The notes under the pieces were generated by a model. The model saw nothing but the letters and a program-made list of their open reading frames with translations, was not told the origin of the DNA and did not search any database. The position numbers and the translations under genes are program-made. A DNA stretch of 64,000 bases from positions 4,216,001-4,280,000 of the forward strand of contig NZ_CP037993.1 in assembly GCF_004367745.1 (NCBI RefSeq), in the 5' to 3' direction. This DNA is from Herbaspirillum huttiense. GTDB taxonomy: Bacteria > Pseudomonadota > Gammaproteobacteria > Burkholderiales > Burkholderiaceae_D. Positions 34,991 through 45,200 of the stretch are shown one piece after another (position 1 is the first letter of the stretch; every line of letters begins with the position of its first letter).

Positions 34991-35058
34991 CGGCCGACAC
35001 CCCGTCGGCCGGCAAGACCGGCCCCACGCCACCCTGACGGTGCCGTGGGGCTTTTCTT
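34991..35058 (+). terminator. tandem hairpins and intrinsic terminator after cheV
   Basis: A first perfect hairpin, CGGCCGAC / GTCGGCCG with loop ACCCC, covers 34991-35011. A second has arms GCCCCACG (35021-35028) and CGTGGGGC (35044-35051) and runs straight into TTTTCTT, a standard U-tract on the + strand. This closes the receptor-cheV unit. Confidence 0.75.
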
Positions 35059-35239
35059 CATATGGCCGCAGTGCAGCACCCCGCCAATCCGGGCTGGCTT
35101 GAGCTATCTCAAATTATTTCGAGGCCAGGCTCCTAGAATCGGCTGTGAACATCCCTCCGGCACGCCCGCGCCCTGCCGGCGATGCGGATGTCTCCGCCCC
35201 GACCTGCGTACGGTCGCGCCCTGTATCAGGAGGCTGGCC

Positions 35240-35686
35240 ATGATTCCCACTGCCGATCGTGTCGTTTCCCTCGCCCCGTCTGCCGACAGCAACGGACTGG
35301 CCCAGCGCATTCCGGCCCTGCTGGCGGAGATGGATGCCGAGCACCGTGAGGTACTGGAGAGCGTGGCCGCGCTGGCGATCGTGCCGCCGGCCGGTTTTGC
35401 CAGCGCTTATGCAGCCCTGGTGGCGCAGATCGAGGCAGGATTCCGGGAAGAAGAAAAGATGATGGATGAGATGGGCTACAGCGATCTGCGTGCCCATCGC
35501 CGCGACCATGCGGAACTGCTGGCGCTGCTGCACCGGCTGCGGCCTTATCTGGACGATGGCAACGCGCCGCTGGCCGATATCGTCATGGGCATGATCCCGG
35601 CCATGCTGGTACGCCATATGGCGGGGATGGATCAGGCACTGGCGCTGGCCTTGCGCGTGCGAGCCGCTGCAGCAGGGCCATGCTGA
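35240..35686 (+). CDS. hemerythrin-like protein
   Basis: 148 residues from an ATG with a perfect AGGAGG. The hemerythrin iron ligands are recognisable: His in DAEHREVLE, the Glu/Met-rich EEEKMMDEMGY followed by AHRRDHAELL, and the C-terminal HMAGMD (HxxxxD). It has an N-terminal extension of about 25 residues compared with minimal bacteriohemerythrins. Such proteins bind O2 or NO at a di-iron site and often sit with chemotaxis and c-di-GMP genes, here between cheV and an EAL phosphodiesterase, suggesting oxygen-linked motility control. Confidence 0.8.
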   Translation: MIPTADRVVSLAPSADSNGLAQRIPALLAEMDAEHREVLESVAALAIVPPAGFASAYAALVAQIEAGFREEEKMMDEMGYSDLRAHRRDHAELLALLHRLRPYLDDGNAPLADIVMGMIPAMLVRHMAGMDQALALALRVRAAAAGPC

Positions 35687-35736
35687 ACTGAGCACGGCCC
35701 GGCACGGATCAGGCCGGAAAATTCACCCTGTGGCGC

Positions 35737-37434
35737 TCAGGCATTCAAGGGGGTGGATGCACGGTCCGTGCGGTCGCTGCGAATGCTCTCCGGCCCGGTA
35801 CCGTAATCGGCCAGCGTGGCCCGGTAGAAATCAATGAACTCGCCTGCCGGCAAGGGCTTGGCGAACAGCCAGCCCTGGGCGAAGTCGACTCCGTGCTGGC
35901 CGAGATAGGCGGCCTGCTCCAGGGTTTCCACGCCTTCGGCGACGATGAACAGATTCAGGCTCTTGGCCATGGCGATGATGTGATCGATCACGGCGCTGGT
36001 GGCTGCGCCCGTGCCGATGGTGCTGACGAAGGACTTGTCGATCTTGAGCGCGTCCATGGGCAGGCCCTGCAGGTATTGCAGGTTGGAATAGCCGGTCCCG
36101 AAGTCATCGAGCGCCATCGAATGCCCCAGCTCGCGCGCGCGTGCCAGCGTCACGCGGGCCGAGGCAATGTCCATGCAGCCGCGTTCGGTGGCTTCCATCC
36201 ACAACTGCTCGGTGCGGATATCGGTCCCCGCCAGCGTCTGGCTGACCACGTCGATGATGCGGCCGGTCTTGATATCGTGGGCAGCGACGTTGACCGCCAC
36301 GTGCAGGGCCCGGTCGGCGCGCAGGGTATCGCCCAGTTCTTCCACCACAGCCGCGATGACCTGATCGGTCATGGGCAGGATCAGTCCGCTCTCCTCGGCC
36401 AGCGGCACGAACAGGTCGGGCCGCACGATGCTGCCATCCGGCCGCCGCCAGCGGATCAGCGCCTCGGCACCGATGCAGCGGCCGCTGGCCAGCTCGATGA
36501 TCGGCTGGTAGAACACGATGAATTCCTTCTTGCGCACCGCCAGTTGCAAATCCGCCAGCGGCGACAAGCGCGCCTGCGATACCCGCAGCACCAGAATCAC
36601 CAGTCCCAGCGCGAGCAGCACGCCCACCGGCAGGAACCAGCGCTGCTCGCCGGTCATGGTCTCCACCACATGCTGGCCGTCAATGATGGCGGCGGCGGTC
36701 CAGCCGTCGCGGCTGACGGTGGAGACAAAGAACCCATCGAAATCCTGGTTGCCCACGCCGCGCAAGGCGCGACCGGCCATGCCGCTGGCGATGGGCATGC
36801 CGTACTGCGCGACCAGCCCGAAACCGTTGCGTGCCAGCACCACATGCACGCCATCTTCCAGCACCACGTCGACAAAGCGTTCGCGATGCACCAGCGCCGC
36901 ATGGGCACCGTACTGGATGGACATCATGCTGGGCCCATCGCTGATGTAGGAAGCCTGTTCCAGCGCCACGCCGACGCCGTCCGCCGTGGTGAACACCGCC
37001 TCCGGCTGCGGACGGCGCAGCGCCTGCGCGCGGCGATCCCAGGAGGTGCACTTGAGCTGGCCGTATTCGTAGTAGCCCATTTCCTCGATGGCACCGGAAC
37101 TGACGGCGATCAGCCGCATCTGCGCGATGTGCTCATCCGAGCAGGGAAACAGCAGCAGGGGCGACATCGACTTCAGCGCCCGCTGGGTGTTCTGGAAAGT
37201 GGCTTCGGCGCGATCCACGACCGACTCGGCATAGCGCGTCAGGCGCTCGTGCTCGGAATCGATCACCGCCTGGCGCGACAGCCACAGCATGCCGATCACC
37301 GGCATTGTGGCCGCCACGATGGTGGCAATGACGGTCAGGACCACCACCTTGTTCTTGTTGCTCACATCGCCCCCTTGTGCTGCCGCTCGCTTCGCGGCCA
37401 GTTTGCCCCGGAATTTCTGTCTGATGCTCATCAT
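35737..37434 (-). CDS. CSS-motif EAL-domain c-di-GMP phosphodiesterase
   Basis: 565 residues. Helix 1 (29-53) and helix 2 (267-284) enclose a periplasmic CSS-type domain whose two Cys are residues 98 (in PCSDE) and 129; in E. coli relatives such a pair is redox-controlled by Dsb proteins and regulates proteolysis. The cytoplasmic EAL domain has EALIRW at 324-329, DDFGTGYSN and EGVET, the residues needed for c-di-GMP hydrolysis. A GTG at 37365 with AAGGGGG upstream is a credible alternative start that would drop a 23-residue basic N-terminus. It faces the PAS-chemoreceptor gene across a 291-base AT-rich divergent region. Confidence 0.87.
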   Translation of the reverse strand: MMSIRQKFRGKLAAKRAAAQGGDVSNKNKVVVLTVIATIVAATMPVIGMLWLSRQAVIDSEHERLTRYAESVVDRAEATFQNTQRALKSMSPLLLFPCSDEHIAQMRLIAVSSGAIEEMGYYEYGQLKCTSWDRRAQALRRPQPEAVFTTADGVGVALEQASYISDGPSMMSIQYGAHAALVHRERFVDVVLEDGVHVVLARNGFGLVAQYGMPIASGMAGRALRGVGNQDFDGFFVSTVSRDGWTAAAIIDGQHVVETMTGEQRWFLPVGVLLALGLVILVLRVSQARLSPLADLQLAVRKKEFIVFYQPIIELASGRCIGAEALIRWRRPDGSIVRPDLFVPLAEESGLILPMTDQVIAAVVEELGDTLRADRALHVAVNVAAHDIKTGRIIDVVSQTLAGTDIRTEQLWMEATERGCMDIASARVTLARARELGHSMALDDFGTGYSNLQYLQGLPMDALKIDKSFVSTIGTGAATSAVIDHIIAMAKSLNLFIVAEGVETLEQAAYLGQHGVDFAQGWLFAKPLPAGEFIDFYRATLADYGTGPESIRSDRTDRASTPLNA

Positions 37435-37450
37435 TAGACCGCGATTAACC

Positions 37451-37468
37451 GATTAAATCAATTTAATC
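37451..37468. promoter_or_regulatory. inverted repeat in AT-rich divergent region
   Basis: The 291 bases between the EAL gene and the PAS-chemoreceptor gene hold no ORF and are AT-rich. GATTAAA-TCAA-TTTAATC at 37451-37468 is a perfect 7-bp inverted repeat 17 bases upstream of the EAL start. Its left half GATTAAATC also occurs at 32113, upstream of the other chemoreceptor. A TTGACA at 37602 lacks a good -10 partner. Confidence 0.4.
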
Positions 37469-37725
37469 ATTTTATGAATTGATTAAGCGTCTTTGCAACG
37501 CTTGAGAAAAGAGCTCCGCGCAGGGGCTATGAATCTCAATTTTTCTTTATAAATCAAAGACAAAATACATCAATCACCGGCGCGCAGAAGGGCTTTTCGT
37601 CTTGACAATACAGTGTGGTCCAAGCAACGAATTTACCGTTTATTCCCACAAAGAATCATTTTTTTAGCGATTTCAATGAATTTATGCTTTAATGATTCCA
37701 CCAATCAATTTTTCAGGAATCGATC

Positions 37726-39357
37726 ATGCGCCTCAACCTGCCCGTCACCCAACAAGAGCGTGAGATCGAAGCTTATGCCTCCATCGTCTCCAAGACCGAT
37801 ATCAAGGGGCGCATCACCTACGTCAACCCGACCTTCATCCACATCAGCGGCTTCACGGAAGAAGAGCTGATCGGTGCGCCGCAGAACATCGTGCGCCATC
37901 CCGACATGCCCGAGCTGGCCTTCGCCGACCTGTGGAGCACCCTCAAGGCCGGCCTGCCCTGGACCGGACTGGTCAAGAACCGCTGCAAGAACGGCGACTT
38001 CTACTGGGTCAAGGCCAACGTCACGCCGATCTGGGAGCGCGGCAAATGCACCGGCTACATGTCGGTACGCACCAAGCCCACGCGCGCCGAGATCACCGCC
38101 GCCGAGCAGGCCTACAAGGAACTCAAGAAGGAAAGCGCCCGCATCGCCGTGCATCGCGGAGAAGTGGTGCCGACCGGCCTGCGCGGCAAGTTGCGCCAGG
38201 TCTCGCAGGTATCGCTGAAGACCCGATTGGATCTGGGCCTGGGCACGGCGGCCGCCGGCATCTGTGCGCTGGCTTTCCTCAACGGGCAGTGTGCCGAACA
38301 CGCCAGCAGCCTGCCGACCCTGGCCGCTACCGGCGTCGCCCTGGGCAGCCTGGCGCTCCTGCGCATGACCCTGGCTACGCGCATCTTCACCCCCTTGCGG
38401 CGTGCCGTGGCGCAGGCGCGCCGGGTCGCGGGCGGCGATCTGTCGGCCGCAGATCTGCAGGCGCGCCGCGATGAAATGGGTGCCCTGCTGCAGGCCATGG
38501 AACAGATGCGGGTCAACCTGGTGGCATCGGTGGGCGACGTGCGCCGCAGCAGCATGCACATTGCCCAGGCCACCGGCGAGATCGCTCGCGGCAACATGGA
38601 CCTGTCCTCCCGCACCGAATCACAGGCCAGCAGCCTCGAAGAAACCGCTGCCAGCATGGAAGAGCTGGCCTCCACCGTGACCCAGAACAGCGAGAACGCG
38701 CGCCAGGCCAACCGCCTGGTGGAAGAAGCGCTGGCCACCACGCGCGATGGCGAAGCCTCCATCCACCACATCAACGACACCATGGATGCCATCCACAAGA
38801 GCGCCGAGCAGATCAAGCAGATCACCGGACTGATCGACGGCATTGCCTTCCAGACCAATATCCTGGCCTTGAATGCGGCGGTGGAAGCAGCGCGCGCCGG
38901 AGAACAGGGACGCGGCTTTGCCGTGGTCGCCGGTGAAGTGCGCAACCTGGCACAACGCTCGGCCCAGGCCACCAAGGAAATCAAACTGCTCATCGACGAA
39001 TCCTCGCAGCGGGTTGGTACCGGCGTGAAGCTGGCCGGTGACATGCGCGACACCATGGGCGGCATCATGCGCTCGGTGACGCAGGCCGCTACCGCCGTGG
39101 CCGAGATCACCGCCGCCTCGGGCGAACAGCAGACCGGCATCCAGCAGGTCAACGAAGCCGTGGTCCTGATGGATGAAGTGACCCAGCGCAATGCAGCGCT
39201 GGTGGAAGAAGCAGCGGCCGCCGCCGGCAGCCTGGAGGAGTCGACGCAGCAGATGATCCAGGCCATCAGCGTGTTCAACCTGGACGGCATGGCAGCTACG
39301 GCCGCGGCCTTGCCCACGCACGACAACAAGCGTGTGGCCCTGCCCCGCGCTGCCTGA
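37726..39357 (+). CDS. Aer-like PAS-domain chemoreceptor
   Basis: 543 residues. An N-terminal cytoplasmic PAS domain (about 15-120; GRITYVNPTFIHISGF, DFYWVKANVTP) is followed by a short hydrophobic hairpin (about 180-215) instead of a periplasmic sensor, a HAMP-like region, and a signalling domain with [20 protein letters not shown]. This is the layout of the aerotaxis receptor Aer, in which PAS binds FAD. It lacks the CheR-tethering pentapeptide, as Aer does. FAD binding is inferred from overall layout only. Confidence 0.85.
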   Translation: MRLNLPVTQQEREIEAYASIVSKTDIKGRITYVNPTFIHISGFTEEELIGAPQNIVRHPDMPELAFADLWSTLKAGLPWTGLVKNRCKNGDFYWVKANVTPIWERGKCTGYMSVRTKPTRAEITAAEQAYKELKKESARIAVHRGEVVPTGLRGKLRQVSQVSLKTRLDLGLGTAAAGICALAFLNGQCAEHASSLPTLAATGVALGSLALLRMTLATRIFTPLRRAVAQARRVAGGDLSAADLQARRDEMGALLQAMEQMRVNLVASVGDVRRSSMHIAQATGEIARGNMDLSSRTESQASSLEETAASMEELASTVTQNSENARQANRLVEEALATTRDGEASIHHINDTMDAIHKSAEQIKQITGLIDGIAFQTNILALNAAVEAARAGEQGRGFAVVAGEVRNLAQRSAQATKEIKLLIDESSQRVGTGVKLAGDMRDTMGGIMRSVTQAATAVAEITAASGEQQTGIQQVNEAVVLMDEVTQRNAALVEEAAAAAGSLEESTQQMIQAISVFNLDGMAATAAALPTHDNKRVALPRAA

Positions 39358-39411
39358 CCTGGAGGGCGCGGCTCCAGCCCCTGATCCGGAGCCATCGCTG
39401 AGGAGGCGAAC

Positions 39412-40776
39412 ATGGGACACAGCGAAGCATTGATGGCCAACGAGTGCGCCAGCCAACGCACCCATGCCGATGACGCGCCCGACACCCGGGCGCTGGTCAA
39501 GGCCAACGCACGGTATCGCCACATCATCGGCAACACCCCCGCCATCATCTACAGCAGCGTGCCCTCGGGCGATTTCCAGCTCACCTTCGTGAGCGAAAAC
39601 GCCTCCCGCGTGCTGGGCTACGAGCCTTGGGAAATGCTGGACGACCCGAACTTCTGGTTCAACCACATCCACCCCGACGACACGGCCGCGATCTTCTCCA
39701 GCCTGGCCATGCTGTTCGTGGAAGACCAGAAGATCTACGAATACCGTTTCCGCACCCACGACGGCAGCTACCTGTGGATGCACGACACCCTGCGCCTGAT
39801 CCGCGATGCCGAGGGCACGCCGCTGGAAGTCATCGGCCTGATGACCGACATCACCGGCCGCAAGCAGATGGAAGACACCCTGCAGCGCCAGGCCGAGGAA
39901 CAGCGCGCCCTGATCGAACAGCTCAAGATGGCCCAGGCCCAGTTGATGCAGTCCGAGAAGCTGGCCTCCATCGGCCAGCTGGCCGCCGGGGTGGCGCACG
40001 AGATCAACAATCCGATCGGCTTCGTCAACGCCAACCTCAACACCCTGGGCAACTACGTGGCCACGCTGCTCGAAGGCATCAAGCTGTACCAGTGCGTCAC
40101 CAACGGCAGCCTGCCCTCCAGCGTGGCGCAGTCGGAGGTGCAGGCCTTCGAGGAGCGCGCCGACCTGCAATTCCTCAGCGAAGACGTGACCGAGCTGCTG
40201 GCCGAATCCAACGAGGGTCTGCAACGCGTCAAGAACATCGTGCAGTCGCTGAAGGATTTCTCGCGCACCGGCGAAAGCAACTGGCAGATGGCCGACCTGC
40301 ATCGTGGCCTGGACAGCACGCTCAACATCGCCAACAACGAGCTGAAATACAAGGTCACCATCATCAAGCAATACGGCGAGCTGCCCATGATCAAGTGCCT
40401 GGCCTCGGAACTGAACCAGGTCTTCATGAACCTGCTGGTCAATGCCGCCCAGGCCATCCAGGAGCGCGGCAGCGTGACCATCCGCACCGAACGCTGCGAC
40501 CAGCGCGTCGCCGTCTGCATCAGCGATACCGGGCACGGCATCGCGCCGGAACACATCAACCGCATCTTCGAACCTTTCTTCACCACCAAGCCGGTCGGCA
40601 GCGGGACCGGGCTTGGGCTGTCGCTGTCCTACGGCATCATCAAGAAGCATGGCGGCGATATTCATGTCAGCAGTGCACCGGGCAAAGGCACCACCTTCCG
40701 GATCGAATTGCCCATCGATCCCGCCAGCGCCCAGCCGCCGAGCAAGGCCTCGGGCGAAACAGGAGACGCATCATGA
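39412..40776 (+). CDS. cytoplasmic PAS sensor histidine kinase
   Basis: 454 residues with no membrane helix. A PAS_3-type domain (about 35-160; VSENASRVLGYEPWEML, FNHIHPDD) leads through a coiled coil to the dimerisation region with phosphorylated His in AAGVAHEINNPIGFV. The HATPase has NLLVNAAQAI, DTGHGIAPE and GSGTGLGLSL. GAGGAGG precedes the start. Its stop overlaps the start of the next response regulator (ATGA), so the two form a cognate pair, presumably responding to an internal redox or small-molecule cue. Confidence 0.87.
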   Translation: MGHSEALMANECASQRTHADDAPDTRALVKANARYRHIIGNTPAIIYSSVPSGDFQLTFVSENASRVLGYEPWEMLDDPNFWFNHIHPDDTAAIFSSLAMLFVEDQKIYEYRFRTHDGSYLWMHDTLRLIRDAEGTPLEVIGLMTDITGRKQMEDTLQRQAEEQRALIEQLKMAQAQLMQSEKLASIGQLAAGVAHEINNPIGFVNANLNTLGNYVATLLEGIKLYQCVTNGSLPSSVAQSEVQAFEERADLQFLSEDVTELLAESNEGLQRVKNIVQSLKDFSRTGESNWQMADLHRGLDSTLNIANNELKYKVTIIKQYGELPMIKCLASELNQVFMNLLVNAAQAIQERGSVTIRTERCDQRVAVCISDTGHGIAPEHINRIFEPFFTTKPVGSGTGLGLSLSYGIIKKHGGDIHVSSAPGKGTTFRIELPIDPASAQPPSKASGETGDAS

Positions 40777-42119
40777 CCGCCATCCAGAGCCAGGAACTCC
40801 AGACCCTGCAACAAGCCGACCCGTTCGCCCTGCCGCCGCCCTGCGTGCTGCTGGTCGATGATGAACAGAGCATCCTGTCGGCCCTGAAACGTACCTTCCG
40901 GCCCCAGGGCTATCGCCTGCTGACGGCCACCAGCGCCGAAGCCGGGCTCGACATCCTGGCCAGCGCCGATGTCGACCTGGTCATTTCCGACATGCGCATG
41001 CCCGGCATGAACGGCGCCCAGTTCCTGGCCCAGGTCAAGCAGCAATGGCCGGCCACCATGCGCATCCTGCTGACCGGCTATTCCGAGATCGGCAGCACCA
41101 TCTCGGCCATCAACGATGGCGGCATCCACCATTACCTCTCCAAACCTTGGGAAGACCGCGAGCTGCTCATGGTCGTGACCCACGCGCTGGAGGAACAGCA
41201 GTTGCGCAAGCAGAAGATGGCGCTGGAACGCAAGGTGCGCGAACAGAACCTGCAACTGGCCGATTTCAATCGCCAGCTGGAACGCCAGGTGCAGGCGCGT
41301 ACGGAAGAATTGCGCCAGACCGTGCTGTTCCTGGAGAACGCCCAGGAAGAGGAACAGAAGGCCTTCCTCTCCATGCTGCACGTGTTCTCCGACATCAGTG
41401 AACTGCGCGCCGGCCTGGCCAACGGCCAGTCCGCCCGCATCGCACGCTGGTGCGAACAGCTGGGGCTGCGCATGGGCATGAACAGCCATCACGCCAAGGA
41501 GATGATGATGGCCGGCATGCTACACGGCATCGGCAAGCTGGACTTGTCCGATGAACTGGTGAAGAAGCCCATCGAAAAAATGAGCAGCGACGAGCTGCAA
41601 CGCTTCCTGTGGCATCCGGTGAAAGGCCAGATGCTGCTGACCCCCATCCCGACCCTGGCCGAGACCGGCGAGATCATCCGCCACCAGCACGAGCGCTATG
41701 ACGGCCGGGGCGTGCCGGAAAGCCTGTCAGGCGACGCCATCCCGCTGGGCTCGCGCATCCTGGCCGTGGTGCGCGACTTCGAGGGTCTGTGCAATGGCGG
41801 CATCACCAGCCACAACGTGAGTCCCGAGAAAGCGCTGTCCATGCTGCGCACGCATGCCGGCCATCGCTATGACCCGGTGGTGGTCAACACCTTCATCGCC
41901 ATGATGGAAGAGCAGCGCATGGCGCTGGAACAGCAGACGCGCCTGCTGTCCCCGGCCGAGCTGCGGGTCGGCATGAAGCTGGCCGAGGACCTGCGCACCA
42001 AGTCCGGCGTGCTGCTGCTGAACAAGGAACACGTGCTGGACGAAGCCATCCTGGCACGCCTGCGGCGCTTTGAGCAGATCGATGAGATGCCGCTGAAGGC
42101 CAGGATCGTGTTGCACTGA
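40773..42119 (+). CDS. RpfG-like response regulator with altered HD-GYP domain
   Basis: 448 residues. The receiver domain has VDDE, phosphoacceptor Asp73 (LVISDMRMPGMNG) and Lys in YLSKPW; a coiled coil (about 130-190) follows. The C-terminal domain is HD-GYP-like, but the HD pair is His251-Gly252 (LHGIGKLDL) and GYP reads GVP (DGRGVPESL). Other ligand positions (HPVKG, RHQHE, VVRDFEG) are kept. It may bind c-di-GMP with weak or no hydrolysis. Its start overlaps the kinase stop, identifying the partner. Confidence 0.83.
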   Translation: MTAIQSQELQTLQQADPFALPPPCVLLVDDEQSILSALKRTFRPQGYRLLTATSAEAGLDILASADVDLVISDMRMPGMNGAQFLAQVKQQWPATMRILLTGYSEIGSTISAINDGGIHHYLSKPWEDRELLMVVTHALEEQQLRKQKMALERKVREQNLQLADFNRQLERQVQARTEELRQTVLFLENAQEEEQKAFLSMLHVFSDISELRAGLANGQSARIARWCEQLGLRMGMNSHHAKEMMMAGMLHGIGKLDLSDELVKKPIEKMSSDELQRFLWHPVKGQMLLTPIPTLAETGEIIRHQHERYDGRGVPESLSGDAIPLGSRILAVVRDFEGLCNGGITSHNVSPEKALSMLRTHAGHRYDPVVVNTFIAMMEEQRMALEQQTRLLSPAELRVGMKLAEDLRTKSGVLLLNKEHVLDEAILARLRRFEQIDEMPLKARIVLH

Positions 42120-42183
42120 TGCAACCGGTGCTTGTCGGCATGCACAAGGCCTGACGGAAAGCTTGTCAGCCGGCAAGCGTACC

Positions 42184-42252
42184 CGGGAATTTCCCGATTG
42201 CCCGCCCGCCTCAGGGCTGGTGCAATCAGCATGACCGGGCGCGTTGCGCCCG
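42184..42252 (+). promoter_or_regulatory. palindrome and hairpin before the giant hybrid kinase
   Basis: In the 179-base gap, CGGGAA-T-TTCCCG (42184-42196) is a perfect inverted repeat. CGGGCGC / GCGCCCG with a GTT loop (42236-42252) is a 7-bp hairpin 46 bases before the start of the hybrid kinase. The first could be an operator; the second could be a leader hairpin or weak terminator without U-tract. Confidence 0.35.
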
Positions 42253-42298
42253 TTCGCGTTGGGGGACGCGATGCTGTTCCACCATAAAAAATGACACC

Positions 42299-45200
42299 AT
42301 GACCAGAATCACCCGAAATACCTGCCTGTTCCTGCTGATCGCCTTCAGCCTCTTGCTGGCCGGCGTGGCCGGCCTGGCGCGCCTGAACCAGAAGGAGGTG
42401 CGCGACAGCCTGGCGCTGGACAGCCGCTGGATCCGCGACGACATCGAATCCCTGCTGCGCCGTTACGAACACGGCCTGCGCGGCACCCGGGGGGCCATCC
42501 TGGCCATCGGTGCGAACGACCTGAGCCGCGAAAAACTGTTGCGCTACATGGACAGCCGCGATCTGGCGCAGGAATTTCCCTGGGCCGGCGGTTTCGGCTT
42601 CATCCGCCACGTTCCGCTCGCCGCGCTGCCCGCCTACGAGAAGAAGATGCGCGAAGACCGCCTGCTGTTTTCCGGCATCACCCAGCTCGCCGACAACCCC
42701 GGCGACCGCTACGTGATCGAATACATCGAGCCCCTCGCCCCCAACAGGCCGGCCCTGGGCCTGGACATCGCCTCGTCGCCGGAACGCCGCTCGGCCGCCG
42801 ATCACGCCATGCTGACCGGCCGCGCGGAACTGACCACACCGATCAGGCTGGTGCAGAAAGAAGGGCGGACGGCCAATGCCTATCTGTTCCTGCTGCCCAT
42901 CTATGCCGGCTCGGTCACGCCGCCGACCATGGAGCAGCGCCAGGAAAGGATCCTCGGCTGGGCTTACGCGCCGCTGTCGGTGCACGACATCCTCTCGGAA
43001 CTGAGCCGGCGCTGGAACATGCATTCGCTGGAAATCCTGGTGGAGGACGTTGCCAGCAATACCACGGCCGTCGAACTGTTCCGCAGCGGCGGCTTTGACC
43101 AGATCGAGGATGCCGTCAGTCTGGAAACGGCCTTGCCCCTCTACGGCCGGGCCTGGAAACTGAGCATCCGGGCCGCCCCCGAATACGCGCAGGCTCACCA
43201 GTTCATCAGTGATCGTGCCACGCTGCTTTCCTGCATTACGCTGGCCATGTTGATCCTGGCCAGCGCGCTGGCCTATCAGGTTTTCTCCACCCGTGAACGC
43301 AAGCTGCAGGAAGCCCGTGCCCTGCTGGCTGCCGTGGTGGACAGCTCGCCCGACGCCATCGTCACCACCGATGCCCGGGGACTGATCACTTCCTGGAACC
43401 GGGGGGCCAGCGACACCCTGGGCCTGCCCGAAGGACGCGCACTGGGCACGGCCCTCTCCACCCACGCAGCGCTGCGCGAGCTGGACCAGCAGGGCAGTAC
43501 ACGCTCCACTTCCCCAGGCTTCGGTCCCGGCACCGGCCAGCAGGAGGAGGCGCATGTGATCAGCTTGCAGGGCGAGTCGATACGCTACGCCTCGGCCCTG
43601 ATGTTCCCGCTGCGCGATGGTGCAGGCCGGCAGATCGGCAAGGCCTTCATGCTGCGCGACGTCACCCGCGAGAAGCGCATCGAACGCCAGTTGCACCGCA
43701 TCAACGAGGAACTGGAACTGACCGTGCAGCAGCGCACCCATGCGCTGCACCAGGCCAAGACCATGCTGCAGACCGTGCTCAACGTCATGCCCTCGCTGGT
43801 CGGTTACTGGGACAAGCATCTCATCAACCGCTTCGCCAATGCGTCCTACGAGCGTGTCTTCGGGCGTGAGCATGGGGAAATCACCGGCATGTACATGCTG
43901 GATCTGGTCGGGACGGAACTGTATGAAAGCGCACTGCCCCATATCGACGCGGTGCTGGCCGGAGAGAAGCAAACCTTCGAGCGCACCTTCACCGATGCCG
44001 TCAACGGCTACAAGCATGTCCTCACCACCTACATCCCCGACGTCAACGAACAAGGCGAAGTCAACGGCTTCTATGTCGTGGCGCACGACGTCACCGAGAT
44101 CACCCACAACCGCAACCAGCTCAGCGAGGCACTGGCCCAGAACCAGTCGCTGCTGGACCAGGTGCAGCAGTCCAACGCCCTGCTCAACAACGTGCTCAGT
44201 TCGGCCACCGGCGTAGCCATCATCGCCACGGCACCGGACGGCGTGATCACGCTCTTCAATCGCGGGGCCGAACGCATGCTGGGCTATCGCGCCGAGGACG
44301 TGATCGGGCAGATGAAGGAGGAAGCCTTCTCGGGCCGCCTCAACAATCCCGCCATCCGCGCCCAGGCGATACTGGACGAGAAGGCCGTGAGCGACCTGCG
44401 CTACCGCCGCAAGGATGGCGTGACGCTGCCGGTCACGCGTCAGCAGACCTCCATGCTGGATCACCGCCAGCGCCACATCGGGGACCTCTACATCGCCGTG
44501 GACATGAGCCTGCAGCGCCAGCAGGAAGCCGAACTGGCAGCCGCCCGCGACCAGCTGATGCTGGCCGCCGAAGTGGCCAAGCTGGGCGTGTGGGTCTGGG
44601 ACCGCACCGGCGACACCTTTGAATTCAACCGCCAGATCGCCGAGATCTACGGCATCAGCGATGGCCGCAGCGGGCAGGTGACCACCTATGAGGGCTGGCG
44701 CAGGCGCGTGCATCCCGACGATGTCGGCTATGTGGAATCGGCCCTGCAGGCGGCGCTGGCCGGCACCGGGGAGTTCGAACCGGTGTTTCGCGTGGTGCGC
44801 GCCGACGGCAGCATCCGCTTCGTGCAGGCACGTGCCCACGTCGACCGCAACGGCATGGGCGCGCCGGTGCGCGTGATCGGCATCAACCTGGACATCACCC
44901 AGCGCATCGAATTCGAAAACAACCTGGTCGAGGCCCGTCTGAAAGCCGAACAGGCCAACTCCGCCAAGAGTCTGTTCCTGGCCAGCGTCAGCCACGAGAT
45001 CCGTACCCCCATGAATGGCGTACTGGGCATGATCCAGCTGCTGCAGAGAACGCAACCGCAGCCAGCCCAGCGCGACTACCTGAACAAGGCCGAGATCTCG
45101 GCCAAGTCGCTGCTCAACCTGCTCAATGACCTGCTGGATTTCTCGAAGATGGATGCCCAGCAGGTGCAATTGGATTTGCAGGCGTTTTCGCTGGAGCATT

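Noticed and set aside
37602-37630. Sigma-70 promoter at TTGACA before the Aer-like gene
   Set aside because: No acceptable -10 hexamer lies 16-18 bases downstream.
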